Source: Rhipicephalus microplus
Lineage: Eukaryota; Arthropoda; Arachnida; Ixodida; Ixodidae
Length of the DNA stretch: 64,000 bases
Assembly (NCBI RefSeq): GCF_043290135.1
Contig: NC_134705.1
Coordinates: 40,616,771 to 40,680,770, forward strand
Direction: 5' to 3'
Below the pieces are notes generated by a model. It made no database searches and was not told where the DNA came from. It saw nothing but the letters and a program-made list of their open reading frames with translations. Of this stretch, positions 22,100 to 32,733 are shown in pieces. The position numbers were made by a program, and so were the translations under genes. Numbering within the stretch: position 1 is the stretch's first letter; every line of letters starts with the position of its first letter.

Positions 22100-23440
22100 G
22101 TATAAACACTGGTGACGCCAGTCCCATTCTACGACACCCTATCGTGTTTCCCACACCAAGCGCAGAGTTATTCAAGCGGAAGTTGACAAAATGCTCAACA
22201 AAGGTGTCATTGAACCATCAAGTAGTCCTTGGCCTTCCCATGTCGTCCTTGTGAAGAAAAAGGACGGTACCTGGCGCTTCTGCGTTGACTATCGTCGCCT
22301 TAACAAGATCACGCAAAAAGACGTACACCCGCTACCACGCATCGATGATGCGTTGGACTGCTTGCACGGCACTACGTACCTCTCGTCTATGGATCTTCGG
22401 TCCGGCTACTGGCAGATTTCTGTCGATGAGATGGACCGCGAAAAGACGGCCTTCATTACACCGGATGGTTTATACCAGTTTAAGGTGATGCCTTTTGACT
22501 TTGTAACGCCCCTGCCACATTCGAACGAATGATGGACTCTCTCTTGCATGGTTATTAGTGGTCTACTTCTCTCTGTTACTTAGACGATGTGATAGTCTTT
22601 TCATCTTCTTTCGATAGCCACCTGATCCGTCTCGCTGCGATTCTCGCTGTCTTCAGAACAGCTGGGCTACAACTAAACTCCAAAAATGTCAATTTGGCCA
22701 CCGTCAGATTACTATTCTGAGCCATCTTGTAAACGCCGATGGCGTCCAGCCAGATCCTGAAAAAATCCGCGCCGTCCGTAGCTTTCCCGTGCTCTGTTCT
22801 ACATCCGACGTCCGGAGCTTCATCGGCTCATGTTCCTATTTTCGTCGTTTTGTGAAAAACTTCGCCGACGTTGCCAGGCCACTCATAGAGTTGCTGATGA
22901 AGGATACCCCAATCTCATGGGACCCTGAGCAGGCTCAAGCGTTCACCGCTCTCATCGGCTGCCTAATTACGCCCCCCCCCATACTTGCCCACTTCAATCC
23001 TTCTGCTGCAACAGAAGTTCGCACCGACGCGAATGGCCACGGTAGTGGCACAGTTCTCGCTCAGCGGCACCACGGCAGACAGTGCGTGATAGCTAACGCC
23101 AGTCGCGTGCTTTATCCCCCCGAGAGGAATTATTCCATCACCGAGAGAAATTGTTTAGCTTTAATTTGGGCCGTCGCCAAGTTCTGGCCATATTTATATG
23201 GTCGCATATTCTCCGTCGTTACGGACCACCACGCCCTCTGCTGGCTGACTTCTCTGAAGGACCCGACTGGACGTCTGGGTCTCTAGGCTTTGAGGCTTCA
23301 AGAATTTTCGTTTAACGTCAGCTACAAGTCTCGCCGTTTGCACAAGTACGCAGACTGTCTTTTTCGCCATCCGGTGGACCCTCCTGATGCCGTTGCGACT
23401 GATCTGGAGAGCAGCGTGATGGCGTTTACTGATATCAGCG
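22100..23440 (+). pseudogene. Reverse transcriptase and RNase H of Gypsy element A
   Basis: RT motifs appear in order: G-V-I-E-P-S-S-S-P-W, F-C-V-D-Y-R-R-L-N (near 22280), L-P-R-I-D-D, M-D-L-R-S-G-Y-W-Q-I (22390) and, after a frameshift, C-Y-L-D-D-V-I-V-F (near 22580), so the active-site aspartates are kept. RNase H occupies 22950-23290 (R-T-D-A-N-G, T-E-R-N-C-L-A, T-D-H-H-A-L-C-W). An in-frame stop at 23284-23286 and at least three frame changes inactivate the protein. Confidence 0.9.
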
Positions 23441-23471
23441 ATATGCGCATTGAACAACAACGGGTGAGTCA

Positions 23472-24620
23472 GTGCGCACCATCATCGACGCCATCCAGTC
23501 TGACAGCCATAACGCCGAATCCCGTATGTTCGAGCTGAATGACGGCATCTTCTACCACCGCAACGTCAGCACTGAAGCCCCTGAGCTTCTGCTTGTCATT
23601 CCCCGTCATTTACGGCCTCCCATACTTGAACAACTTCACAACGCACCAACAGCGGGACACCTCGGTGTTTCCCGCACATACGACCACGTGTGACGCTGGT
23701 TCTTCTGGCCAGGACTGTACTGCAGCGTACGTCGATATGTCGCCACTTGCGACCTCTGCCAGTGCCAGAAAAGACCTTCTTTGCTGCCAGCTGGACAGCT
23801 TCACCCAATCGGAGTCCCCTCTGAACCATTTCATTGCGTGGGACTCGACCTTCTTGATCCTTTTCCGACGACGACACTGGGTAATAAATGGATCGCCGTC
23901 GCCACAGAATATGCAACCCGTTACGCGATAACAAAGGCCATGCCAACCAGTTCCGCCACTGACGTCACAGATTTTCTTCTTCATGACGTCATCTTACACC
24001 ACAGTGCACTCCGACAGCTGCTTACAGACTGCGGCCGCTCATTCTTGTACAAAGTTGTCGACGACCTCCTTCGATCGTGTGCCACAGCGCATAAGCTATC
24101 TACCGCCTACCACCCACAAACTAATGGCCTAACTGAACGTCTCAACCGCATGCTGACAGAGATGCTTTCGATGCATGTCTCCAAAGATCATTGTGGCCGG
24201 GACACTACGTTGGCCTATGTGAGTTTCGAATATAGTTGATCTCGACATGACACCACAGGATTCTCACCTTTTTATCTTTTGTATGGTTGCGACCCCATTT
24301 TGCATTCGAAACCACCTTACCTCTTAAGCCATCTGCTTGCGAGTACGCTCGCGAAGCCATTGATCGGGCTCACATGGCTCGTCAAGTTGCCCAGTCTCAT
24401 CTCACCAGGTCACAGCAGATGCAGAAAGCCTGCTACGACCACCGGCACCGTAATATAACATTTGCCCCAGGTGACATCGTGCTCCTCTGGTCACCGTGTC
24501 GCTGTGTAGGTTTCTCCGAAAAACTTTTGTCTTGATACGCAGGACCCTACTTAGTCTTAGGTAAAGTTAGCGACGTCAACTACGAGATGGCGCCACTGCA
24601 CTCCAATACGTGACCAAGTT
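23472..24620 (+). pseudogene. Integrase of Gypsy element A
   Basis: The zinc-binding domain (H-N-A-P-T-A-G-H-L-G then C-D-L-C-Q) spans 23620-23770. The DDE core keeps D in V-G-L-D-L-L (near 23840), D in L-L-T-D-C-G-R (near 24025) and E in T-N-G-L-T-E-R-L-N-R (near 24130). A stop at 24237-24239 and later frame changes break the C-terminal domain. Integration enzymes of this type join the element cDNA to host DNA. Confidence 0.87.
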
Positions 24621-24720
24621 CGTCACTCGTTGACATTGTTCATGTTTCACGCATGAAACCCTACTTCTGTCGCACTTCTTCGGACTCGCACTGAGACGGC
24701 GCTCCAACGCCCGGGGGTCC

Positions 24721-24854
24721 TGTTACGAAGTAAAAGAAGATGAAGGACAGAATCACCTGACAGGCGCGCGAGGGTGCGAATCAGCCATTGCGATTCTCGC
24801 CTGAGGTTGCTCGTCTGTAATTGTGTTTATACAGAAGTCACTGACCCCATAACA
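24721..24854 (+). repeat. 3' LTR of Gypsy element A
   Basis: 134 bp, the same length as the 5' LTR and about 87 percent identical by eye. It is preceded by a short G-rich stretch (GGGGGTCC) in the position of the polypurine tract. Confidence 0.92.
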
Positions 24855-25640
24855 ATATCGTGCGCGTGGTGACCTCTATATCTTGAGTAAGAGAGTCAAG
24901 CCATCGCTCGTAACCTTGCCCTCAGGCGGGTCCCAGCGACGTTCCCTGAATTTGACCCAGTCTGTAATGCGTAAACGCCACTCGGTCCTCCGGGCACCAG
25001 TAAATGGCAGAATGGTCGCCACAATATAGTGGTCGCTGCCAAGGTGCTCCTCTAGAGAACCTTTTGCTACCACTGGGCCCGTATTGCGTACAAAGGTGAG
25101 GTCAGGGCAGGTGTCACGTGATATACTGTAGCCAATACGAGTGGGGCGCTCTGGGCCAGTTAGTGAACTGGATCTCATGTTACAAATATCATTACAAGAG
25201 CGTGTTCCTTTGTCCTGCAATTTGACATAACCCCAAACGTTATGTGGAGCGTTAAAATTCCCGCAAACCACACTAACTCGTCCAAGAATCCCAAATTCCT
25301 TGAGAAGGCGCTGAAAGCAGTGCGTACGCGAACAGGGGGAACTGCACACATTTAGTTAGAACAAGCCTTCACTGTTTGAGCTTTGCGTACATATTTCGAT
25401 TATTTGGTGAGGGATGTCACTACTAGTGGTATGCGCGCGACATGAGACATGATTGTAAACTAGGGCTCCCACAAGAGGAGAGGCACCCAAGAGCGTGTTG
25501 CAGCCTGATAAAGAAAGCGGATAATTTGGTTCTTGTAAGAGGATAACATCAGGAGTGTCAGTGAATGCGGCTACGTACTGCTGCAGGGAACTCTGCTTTT
25601 GGCGGAATCCTCTGCAGTTCCATTGCCACACCACTATAGT
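24855..25640 (-). pseudogene. LINE H ORF2 start: APE-type endonuclease
   Basis: On the minus strand the protein starts near 25634 with M-V-W-Q-W-N-C-R-G-F, the hallmark opening of this LINE ORF2. It carries L-L-Q-E-P (metal-binding Glu), G-N-F-N-A-P-H (near 25260, Gly-Asp to Gly-Asn change at the catalytic site), P-D-L-T-F-V and L-G-S-D-H-Y-I-V (near 25040). The endonuclease would nick target DNA to prime reverse transcription. One stop at 25354-25356 splits the frame. The segment ends at the Gypsy A insertion. Confidence 0.85.
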
Positions 25641-25682
25641 CGTGGCGTGTCACGCGACGCCATCTTCATCGCGGGAGGAAAC

Positions 25683-27800
25683 CTAAGGACGTGTGTCAGG
25701 GTGTGAGCGCCGTGGACTCGCACTTGATGTTGACGGCCGAGAGATTTGATCAAATTTAATCTCAGTAGTTGGTACGGCAGTGGTACGTGCGAGTGTGAGT
25801 TCTATACATGACTGGACGTGCTCCATCATTTCAATTTCAGAGATTTCCATGCGGCATTCTATCCTGTCGAGTGCAGCCTGCATACTGGTGCCCATTTCGG
25901 CTACCAGCGTGCGCCCATTTGCTTTTGCAGGCGTTCGCAACGCGCCTCCATGTCTCGACGAGGGCGTGCTATTTCAGCGAGAGGATCAGGGGCCGAGGAT
26001 TTAGTGATCTGAGGGGACGTGGTGGGAAGTTATTGGCGGGATGGAGCAAGCTGTGAGGGACCCTCTACCTGACCTGCCTACCTCCCGAGGAGCCACCTTA
26101 GTTACGTTTCGTTTCGGGGCCAACTGCTGCTCGGAGAAAGCGTGTACCTCCTTGCCAACAGGTTTGCTCTGCAAAGCCTTCTTGTAGGGTTTTCGTGTAG
26201 ATGGGGAAGGAGCGCGCGCCTCCGATGAACGCCGTGATTCCTCGCAAGAGCAGGAGCGTGACTTGGGGCAGGAGCGGCACTTGGGGCAGGAGCGGTACTT
26301 GAGGTGAGTCTGGGATTGGGAGCGGGTCCGGGACTTGAAGCGGGGCCGGGGCTTAGAGGGGGTCTTTGACATGCGTTGCGATTCGGATCGGCTCTTAGAG
26401 TGTGACTCTTCTGTTTTCATCAGGGTGTGTGAATGGCGGGTCTCGGCTGTCTTGCTTGACATGTTATGGTCACTGGAGGGTTGGAGTTCACGCAGTTCAT
26501 TTTCGAGGGCTTTCCGCACCCATGCCTAGTTGAGTACTTCCCTCTCACGCCAAGGGCAGTTTGGATCCGTCGTAGGGTGAGGTCCGTCACAGGATTTGCA
26601 GTGGGGAGTGACGAATGCGACTGGGTGGGGTTGTCGGTGTCACACGTCGGGCATATGACAACATCTGGTGTAGGGCAATGATCATCCCAATAGCCAAGCT
26701 TAAGGCCAATCTTGCAATCCACTTGTCAGGGGCAATGGGGGTAACAACGCCGTTCGGCCCCGTAGAAGCATACGTAGCGAGGGACCTTTAATCCTTCGAA
26801 AGTGAACAAAGCAATGATGGTCTGACCCATCATGCGTGCTTGAAGTATTTGGGTTGCAGGAGCCACAAGTTCATCTACTAGCGTGGAAGACCAAGTACCG
26901 GGCACGATGGGGGTAACAACGCAGTTCGGCCCCATAGAACCATACGTAGCGAGGGGCCTTCAATCCTTCGAAAGTGAACAAAGCAATGTTGGTCTGACCC
27001 ATCATGCGTGCTTGAAGTATTTCGGTTGCAGGAGCCACAAGTTCATCTACTAGCGTTGAAGACGATGTACCGGGCACGATGCCAGGAACAATACCCTTGG
27101 AAGAGTTGTCCGGAGCCGCAAAGTGTGTGGTGATGGGATAAACACGCTCACCGAGTCTCAGCTCCCGCACCCTGTATAACACGTCGGCCACATGGGACTG
27201 GGGCGTGTTGATGATCGCTAGGTTTGGCAGTGGTCGCAGGCGGAATATGACGTCCTCGCGGTTTTTGTTAGTGAAACCAGTAGCGCCCCAGAGAGCGCCG
27301 GCGAGTTCAGATCGCGTCCACCTATCGAGGCAAAGCCCTCCATAAGGGCATAGAATGATCTTTTCATAGTGTTTAGGAAGTCGAGGCAGATGCTGGTTCC
27401 CACTCTGCTTGCGTACATTGCACTGAGAGACTTCCTAGATGCTCTCGCTTGGTTGGGTTTCTTTGCGGGTGTTCATTTTGCGGGCGCGTCGCTTCTTGAT
27501 GACGGTCTTCCAACAGCCACTTGCATCGTCGTCATTGGAGTGGTCTGCAGGACAGTTCCAGGCAGCATCGTCCTCCATGCTTTCCCCTGTCAAAATGTCA
27601 TTTTGTTGTCCGTAAAGAGAACTGCTGATAGCTGGATTAGATGTCAGCCCCACGGTGTGCGTTTCGGGCGTCGTTACTGCCGCACAACACCCGGTGGCGT
27701 TCTCCGTCGCCAACGACGAACCTTGCTTATTGGAAGATGGCGTTACGGTGGCTAAATGCTCCATCGACACAGTGTCGTGAGTTGTCCGAGAGCCCTTCAC
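25683..27800 (-). pseudogene. LINE H ORF1: RNA-binding protein with SR-rich tail
   Basis: The minus-strand frames cover an acidic N-terminus ending in a lysine/arginine cluster (27800-27435), a gag-like RNA-binding fold (27418-26871) and a zinc-knuckle region (C-x-P-H-C...D-H-C-P-T-P...C-P-T-C, 26760-26640). A proline/arginine/serine-rich block with many R-S and K-S dipeptides (26519-26230) and a short C-terminal helix (25940-25683) follow. ORF1 proteins of this type package LINE RNA. Frames are broken at several points, and the middle of the fold is tandemly duplicated. ORF2 starts about 50 bp downstream. Confidence 0.78.
26736..27079. repeat. 172-bp tandem duplication inside LINE H ORF1
   Basis: Positions 26736-26907 recur at 26908-27079 with an offset of exactly 172 bp and roughly ten differences. 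The repeat begins TGGGGGTAACAACG and ends at GGGCACGATG. As 172 is not a multiple of three, the duplication shifts the frame. Confidence 0.92.
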
Positions 27801-28150
27801 ACCGATGCCGGCTTCGGGCCCGTAGTAAGGACGCGGGAATCACTCCACAGTAGCAGCAGCTGCGTAGGGGCCACCTCACAGTGTCGGAGTCTCACGCATG
27901 GATGGGCGAAAGATCAGAGCTTTTGCGAGGTCACGGCCACTTGCTGAGTTTAAAGGTACCACCAGCACTTAGGCGAAAAGGCTCACAGTCAAAAAATGCA
28001 CATGATGCAGGCGAAGAAACGAGGAGCGTTGCACGAGACGCCGCGGTGCGTCTCCTTGTGGTGTACGTATCCAGACGGATGCCTGACACAGCCCCAGTAA
28101 ACAATACATTCGCATTTAGGACCACTGTGCGAATGCCCGTGCTAACATTG
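27801..28150 (-). other. LINE H 5' untranslated region (inferred)
   Basis: Sequence between the first ORF1 residues and the Gypsy fragment that starts near 28155. No coding motif was seen. It is assigned to LINE H by position only. Confidence 0.4.
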
Positions 28151-28154
28151 TAAT

Positions 28155-28510
28155 GTATCAGGTTCGTTTTACAAAGGTTCTCAATCAAAGTGATTTATAA
28201 ACTAGGCAAACACCTGTTCCTGGCTGGCGCGCTTTATTGCTTCCCAAGTCTTGCTCAGCTGAAAGATGAGACAAAGCGATTTCAAGTTAATATTGTTTCT
28301 TCTCTCCCCGTGTCAGATCGACAGCTGGAGAGCATTCGCAGCGAAACCAACAAACATGCTGCCATGGCTCAACTTCGCAGCTACGCAAGCACAGAAGGGT
28401 CGGGAACGAAGGACAACCTGTCGCATGTCTTACACTTTTACTAGCGCTACCACGACGAGCTGCACGTCGAGGATGGCGTGCTCCTCAGGAGCAACAAAAA
28501 AACTCCCAGG
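28155..28510 (+). pseudogene. Ty3/Gypsy fragment: end of RNase H and spacer before integrase
   Basis: The frame reads I-Y-K-L-G-K-H-L-F-L-A, then L-P-V-S-D-x-x-L-E-S-I-R-S-E-T, and after one stop R-Y-H-D-E-L-H-V-E-D-G-V-L-L. This is the connection between RNase H and the zinc-binding domain of a Mag-like Gypsy polyprotein. LINE H ends directly against it, so LINE H probably inserted into this Gypsy copy. Confidence 0.75.
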
Positions 28511-28559
28511 CATTTCCTCGGGGGTGAACATGGTTAAGTGCGAATACACTGGGTGATGC

Positions 28560-29866
28560 TATGAGGGGTATTTATTAATTCACACTATTATATTTATTAA
28601 TCATACTATGGTGCCTTTATGGTGCAATGGTTCCTGGAAATCGCAATTTGATCACACGGGGGAGTTTACGTTAACTCACTGGCGAATGCCAACGGATTTT
28701 AACTTTACTCCCCCTCACGACCCGCTCTCGACGGAAGACTGAGAGAGAAGGCGGGCGCGCGAGAGAGAGGGGTGCGCGCGCAGGTGCAGCGAGCGAGGAG
28801 AGCGGAGGAGCGAGCGAAGGGGGAGGGGGTATAAGGCGCGTTACTGACACCGATATCAGCGTCGCGTCCGTGGCTTATTCGGTAGAGCGTCGCGCTGCGG
28901 CCCGCCAAGTTCTCTTTCTTTTAAAGATAGAGAGAAGACTGCGGACGCCGCCGACGGCGGTGGATGGTTTGGGGTCGCTTATAAAGTGTATTCAACCTTA
29001 ATATCGCCATTCCTCCAGCCAAGCGACAGGAGGTGCTCTACTTGCTACACGCTGCCCACTGAGGGAAAGAATAAAGGAAAACGATAGCCAGAATGTTCTG
29101 GCTTGAAATAAACGCGGACATTTCAGGCTTAGCTAGGTCATATGCAGTCGCAACCTTTTTGAGAGGGAAAATTGGAGCGCATGGCTTTCAGAGTCCCAGC
29201 GATTTTAAGCGGCTGCGTAAAGAATCGCTCATTCGCAATGCGGCCGTGCTGCCAGAATTCTGCCGTCACGAATATTGCGTCAAGCGAGCTAGTGCGTGTC
29301 ATGTGCCACCAGATTCACAAATAAACTTCAAAATAAAATTTGCTGGCGTTTTTGGATCCTCATTGATCGGTAAGTAGGTGGTTTCTCTGACACACTTCTG
29401 TGTTCTATCACGACCTGGCACTGGTAGACACAGTTAAGATCATTCACGAGCCCATCGAAAATCACCGAATCACGGTGCTCTTCTGAAAAGCATTATTATT
29501 TATGAAGATATGGGGAACATACACGAAATCAGCTTTGGTGCGACTCCCTGTTTACGCGGCGGATGCGGACACACTAAAGGTTCGCCAAGAGTGGCAGAAT
29601 CTTCGGGCGGATCATGACTTTGTGCCAGTGCAGTAGTCGTCACTTCCTTCCAGAATGCCAGCGGCACTTTTGTATTCTCAAACGGACAATACAAAATACT
29701 AGTGTAACAATGGGTGAAACTATTCCAGATTACTGATAAAGCTTTATTTAACGTATCCGTTTTTCGTGAAACGGGTACCAAATAACAGTTCGGGTGTTCG
29801 CGTACTTTTGCCTGTTCGTTGTACGACTTCCAGAACGCGGGAAAAAAAAGACGACGAGCAAGTGAC
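28560..29866. other. Mostly unrecognised; tRNA-like fragment and one open minus-strand frame
   Basis: At about 28868-28905 the sequence GTGGCTTATTCGGTAGAGCG resembles the A box of a tRNA-derived repeat, but no B box follows, so it is not a tRNA gene. The flanks are GA-rich (28735-28820). On the minus strand a frame stays open from the SINE near 29870 down to 29500 (about 120 codons). It has no motif I recognise and could be chance or an exon. Nothing else is supported. Confidence 0.35.
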
Positions 29867-29878
29867 ATGGCAACCATA

Positions 29879-30115
29879 ATAATTGATATGGGGAGTTTAA
29901 CGTCCCAAAACCACCATATGATTATGAGAGATGCCGTAGTAAAAGACTCCGGAAATTTCGACCATCTGGTGTTCATTAACGTGCCCCCAATTCTGAGCAC
30001 ATGAGCCTACAGCATTTTATTTCCCATTGAAAAAGCAGCCGCCGCAGCGGGATTTGATCTCGCGACCTGCGGGTCAGTAGCCGAGTACCTTTGCCACCAG
30101 ATCACCGCGGCGCTG
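29879..30115 (-). mobile_element. Ruka-like SINE, full length, minus strand
   Basis: Read on the minus strand it has the tRNA-like head (GTGATCTGGTGGCAAAGGTAC, A box region; GGTCGCGAGATCAAATCCC, B box region) followed by the standard body and ends near 29879. A 12-bp imperfect direct repeat, ATGGCAACCATA (29867-29878) and ATGGCAGGCATA (30116-30127), is a plausible decayed target-site duplication. Such SINEs are transcribed by RNA polymerase III from the internal boxes and moved by LINE enzymes. Confidence 0.9.
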
Positions 30116-30127
30116 ATGGCAGGCATA

Positions 30128-30520
30128 AGAGACAGGCCGTTCAACTGAAAGCACACAAAATTTTGCAGCGATCATAATACAATCATCAGGAAGGCCGAAC
30201 GTCAGTTTCGCTGACGTGATGCGCGTGATGGAAGCCACGCTGATCACGCATGCGCGAAGATAATGTCACAATTTGTCTAACGACGCAAGTAGTACCGAAA
30301 GCCACGTGATCCTGTGTTCACTCTAAATAGATTGCGACTGTACAGCGCAGTAAAAGCGCAAAAACACCCGCCTACCAATGCTGAGCCACGAGAAGTCTGC
30401 CGTGGCAAGTCGTAGCCCTTGATATCATCTGCCACAGCGGCCAGGTGTACGTATTTCTGATTTATTTCTACTCGTTCTTTTAGGGGCGAAGCTCCTTATG
30501 CTCTGGATCGTGCGTCCGCG
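30128..30520. other. No gene recognised
   Basis: No reading frame or RNA was recognised. The motif GGGGCGAAGCTCCTTA near 30483 recurs in reverse complement near 40340, so this is probably the edge of a dispersed repeat. Confidence 0.35.
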
Positions 30521-30524
30521 TTGT

Positions 30525-30608
30525 AAGTAGTAGTAGTAGTTGTTGTTGTTGTAGTAGTAGTACTAGCAGCAGTAGTAGTAGTAGTAGTATTAGTAGTAGT
30601 AGTAGTAT
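30525..30608. repeat. (TAG)n/(TTG)n trinucleotide tract
   Basis: Interrupted TAG and TTG triplets read directly from the sequence. Confidence 0.9.
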
Positions 30609-30768
30609 CTAGCCACCTCTCGTTTAATCTTTGGAATGTCCACTGAATGGCGGTACTAGTATACGATGAATATATGATGCGATATGGCAGTACTAATTGT
30701 AGTGTTTACTAGATATAACTTAGTAGAGTGAAACTTCGGGCTAGTTGGTTTTGCATAATGAAATACGC

Positions 30769-30843
30769 ACAGCGCGAACTCAAGACGGAGATACTAAAGA
30801 AGAGACAGACAAGCGTAGTATCCTCGTCTTGAGTTCGCGCTGT
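30769..30843. repeat. Foldback repeat, 27-bp arms
   Basis: ACAGCGCGAACTCAAGACG and following bases (30769-30795) are the reverse complement of 30817-30843 with two mismatches, around a 21-bp loop. It lies between the trinucleotide tract and the GGAC minisatellite. Confidence 0.85.
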
Positions 30844-30857
30844 ACGTACTCCGTTTA

Positions 30858-31025
30858 CTAGATGGATCGACGGATGGACGGACGGATGGACCGACAGATA
30901 GACGCGCGGACGGATGAATAGACAGGTGGACGTCCATGCGCACGTACGCATGGACGGACGGACATATAGATGGCCGCATGTACGAACGGACAGACAGACG
31001 CACGGACAGACGAATTGATGGACGC
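30858..31025. repeat. Degenerate GGAC/GGAT minisatellite
   Basis: Many near-tandem GGAC, GGAT and AGAC tetramers with interruptions. The repetitive serine/valine/arginine frames read from it are low-complexity artefacts. Confidence 0.85.
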
Positions 31026-31279
31026 TTCGCCTCACTCGTCATCATTCCCTCCGGGGATATGCTCTGATTTTTTTCGAGAATCGCCACGAGTCAGTCAACA
31101 GCTGACGCCGTAAACAACGCGTCCATGCTTATTTTGCGACTCACAGCATTCCGACTAAGTGCAGGGATAATGGACCACCTTTCATGCCAAGTCAAGTTCA
31201 TATTACCCTCGCGGCAATGACATGGCAGGTCGTGCAGTGCCAGAGGCGGAAAACTTTCTAAAGAAATGACCGTTTGCCA

Positions 31280-31645
31280 CTTTAGATTTTAGAAGCACCC
31301 TCTTGGAGGGTAGAAATGGGCCCAGGGACAAACACCTGAAGTCGCCTGCTCAGCGGTTGATGGGACGTCAAAGACTATACTGCCAGTCATTCCTCAGCAC
31401 CTCGAGCCTCAGACCGTGCCACTTGAGTTCATTCGCAACCGCCTCGAAGAAATAAGTGAAAAACAACGAACCTTCTACAACCAGACTGCCAAGCACCAGC
31501 CGGCACTCAGTCTCAGCGGATGTTCACTATCGGTATACGACACTATACGCAGAGCCTGGTCCCCAGCAGTGGTCATTGGACCTGCCAGTTCGCCAAGGCC
31601 ATACAATGTCACAACACAGAGTGGACAACAGCTGAGGTGAACAAG
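31280..31645 (+). pseudogene. Ty3/Gypsy integrase C-terminal fragment
   Basis: The frame reads R-D-K-H-L-K-S-P-A-Q-R-L-M-G-R-Q, then L-E-F-I-R-N-R-L-E-E-I, Y-D-T-I-R-R-A-W-S-P-A-V-V-I-G-P and finally L-R-R-T-R-E-H-L-R. This is the end of the integrase in Mag-like Gypsy elements, including the domain that binds nonspecific DNA. One frame change is needed near 31415. Two guanine runs (31831-31842 and 31868-31878) follow at the position expected of a polypurine tract, but no LTR was recognised. Confidence 0.78.
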
Positions 31646-32034
31646 GGAGCACCTCAAAGGAGCAACCACAGGCCGCCGGCATATACAGCTCGCTCACCGA
31701 CACAGTCTTTTCAGCCTCCGCTGCGACGGTGCTGCCACAACGAGCACGGACACTCGATAAAATTTTTATCCAACGGCCGTGGTTGGAGTAATCGCATCCG
31801 TAGAGGCCCTCAATGCAGGGCTCTATAACAGGGGGGGGGGGGCTATGGAGCCAACAGGTTAGAAATTGGGGGGGGGGGCGTGCCCACCCACAAACAGCTG
31901 CTACGACCCCTCCCCCTCCTATTCTTGCCTTAGCAATAACAGAAATATGTATTTGGAAAAGATGTAACTCAAGCCTTCGTCATGTACAGGCGCCTAAGAT
32001 ACGCACTTACTGCACAAGCGTCACTTGTGTGCAA

Positions 32035-32035
<1 letters not shown>

Positions 32036-32072
<37 letters not shown>
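32036..32072. repeat. (TG)n microsatellite
   Basis: About 18 uninterrupted TG units. Confidence 0.95.
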
Positions 32073-32073
<1 letters not shown>

Positions 32074-32301
32074 AAATGCGTTGCCGTTAAGTGCGGGAAA
32101 GTCTAAACAAAATGACGAAGTGGAATGAGAGCCAGTCTTCTTGAGGATGGGCTAAACGTTGACGAGGTTGGTAGCAGTAGCTTCCCTGAGGTCGGAGCCC
32201 ATTTCTTCACCAGGAGCAGTGTAGCCAGGCACGTCGGGCTGTCATTCCAACCAGTGATACAACAGGAAACCTTGAGCAGTCTGTTTGCGTAACTTGAAAG
32301 A

Positions 32302-32511
32302 GTGACATGCTTTAAAGAAAAAAAGCCAGGGATAGGTACTTGCGAAAGCGTTGCGGATGCTATGGTTCATGTACTTAGAGAGAATAGAGCAGTGATGCTA
32401 CCGTTATCAGTCGGAGAGGTTTTCCCCAACTTTGTTGGCATAACTGCGGCTTTAATCGAGAGCATTTGCGCAACAGTTATGATAGACTACGATAGTAAGG
32501 GAGTTGATTAG
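32302..32511 (+). CDS. Possible terminal exon of a short-chain dehydrogenase (SDR16C-like)
   Basis: A 60-codon open region reads T-C-E-S-V-A-D-A-M-V-H-V-L-R-E-N-R-A-V and then M-L-P-L-S-V-G-E, ending at a natural stop. The pattern of an E-x-V-A-x-x-x-V helix, an asparagine/arginine turn and an x-x-P strand resembles the C-terminal part of retinol-dehydrogenase-like SDR proteins, which lies after the catalytic core. The core itself is not in the window. No clear splice acceptor could be fixed, though an AG lies in the purine-rich stretch near 32325. It is the only candidate here that does not look like a transposon. It may equally be chance or a processed pseudogene fragment. Confidence 0.25.
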   Translation: MTCFKEKKPGIGTCESVADAMVHVLRENRAVMLPLSVGEVFPNFVGITAALIESICATVMIDYDSKGVD

Positions 32512-32733
32512 GAGTATGAAGCGATGTCGTGATAAAACGTTGGTAGCTAATGCGTGTCATGTGGATGTCATAGAAACAGAGTTGCGCACGACAGTCACAA
32601 ACTGAAGTAGATACGCACGAGACTTCGTATTGATCAATATTCTATAGTAATGCGCGGGTAGTGTAATTTCACTGTTGTACACACGTAAATGCGTCACAAC
32701 TTGTTGCGTGTTTGGGCATTCATTAAAGTAGTG

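Larger units (their letters stand above)
17394..24854 (+). mobile_element. Ty3/Gypsy element A with both LTRs
   Basis: A 7461-bp element with 134-bp LTRs at each end, each starting TGTTACG and ending TAACA. By eye the LTRs differ at about 18 of 134 positions, so the insertion is old. Flanking tetramers ATAC (17390-17393) and ATAT (24855-24858) are a probable decayed 4-bp target-site duplication. The domain order gag, protease, RT, RNase H, integrase is that of Ty3/Gypsy. The gag region is itself interrupted by element B at 18478-20845. Many stops and frameshifts show it is inactive. It lies in LINE H, which resumes on both sides. Confidence 0.93.

Noticed and set aside
29500..29870. Minus-strand open frame of about 120 codons as a host exon
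   Set aside because: No recognisable domain, splice site or codon pattern; kept only as a note in the region entry.
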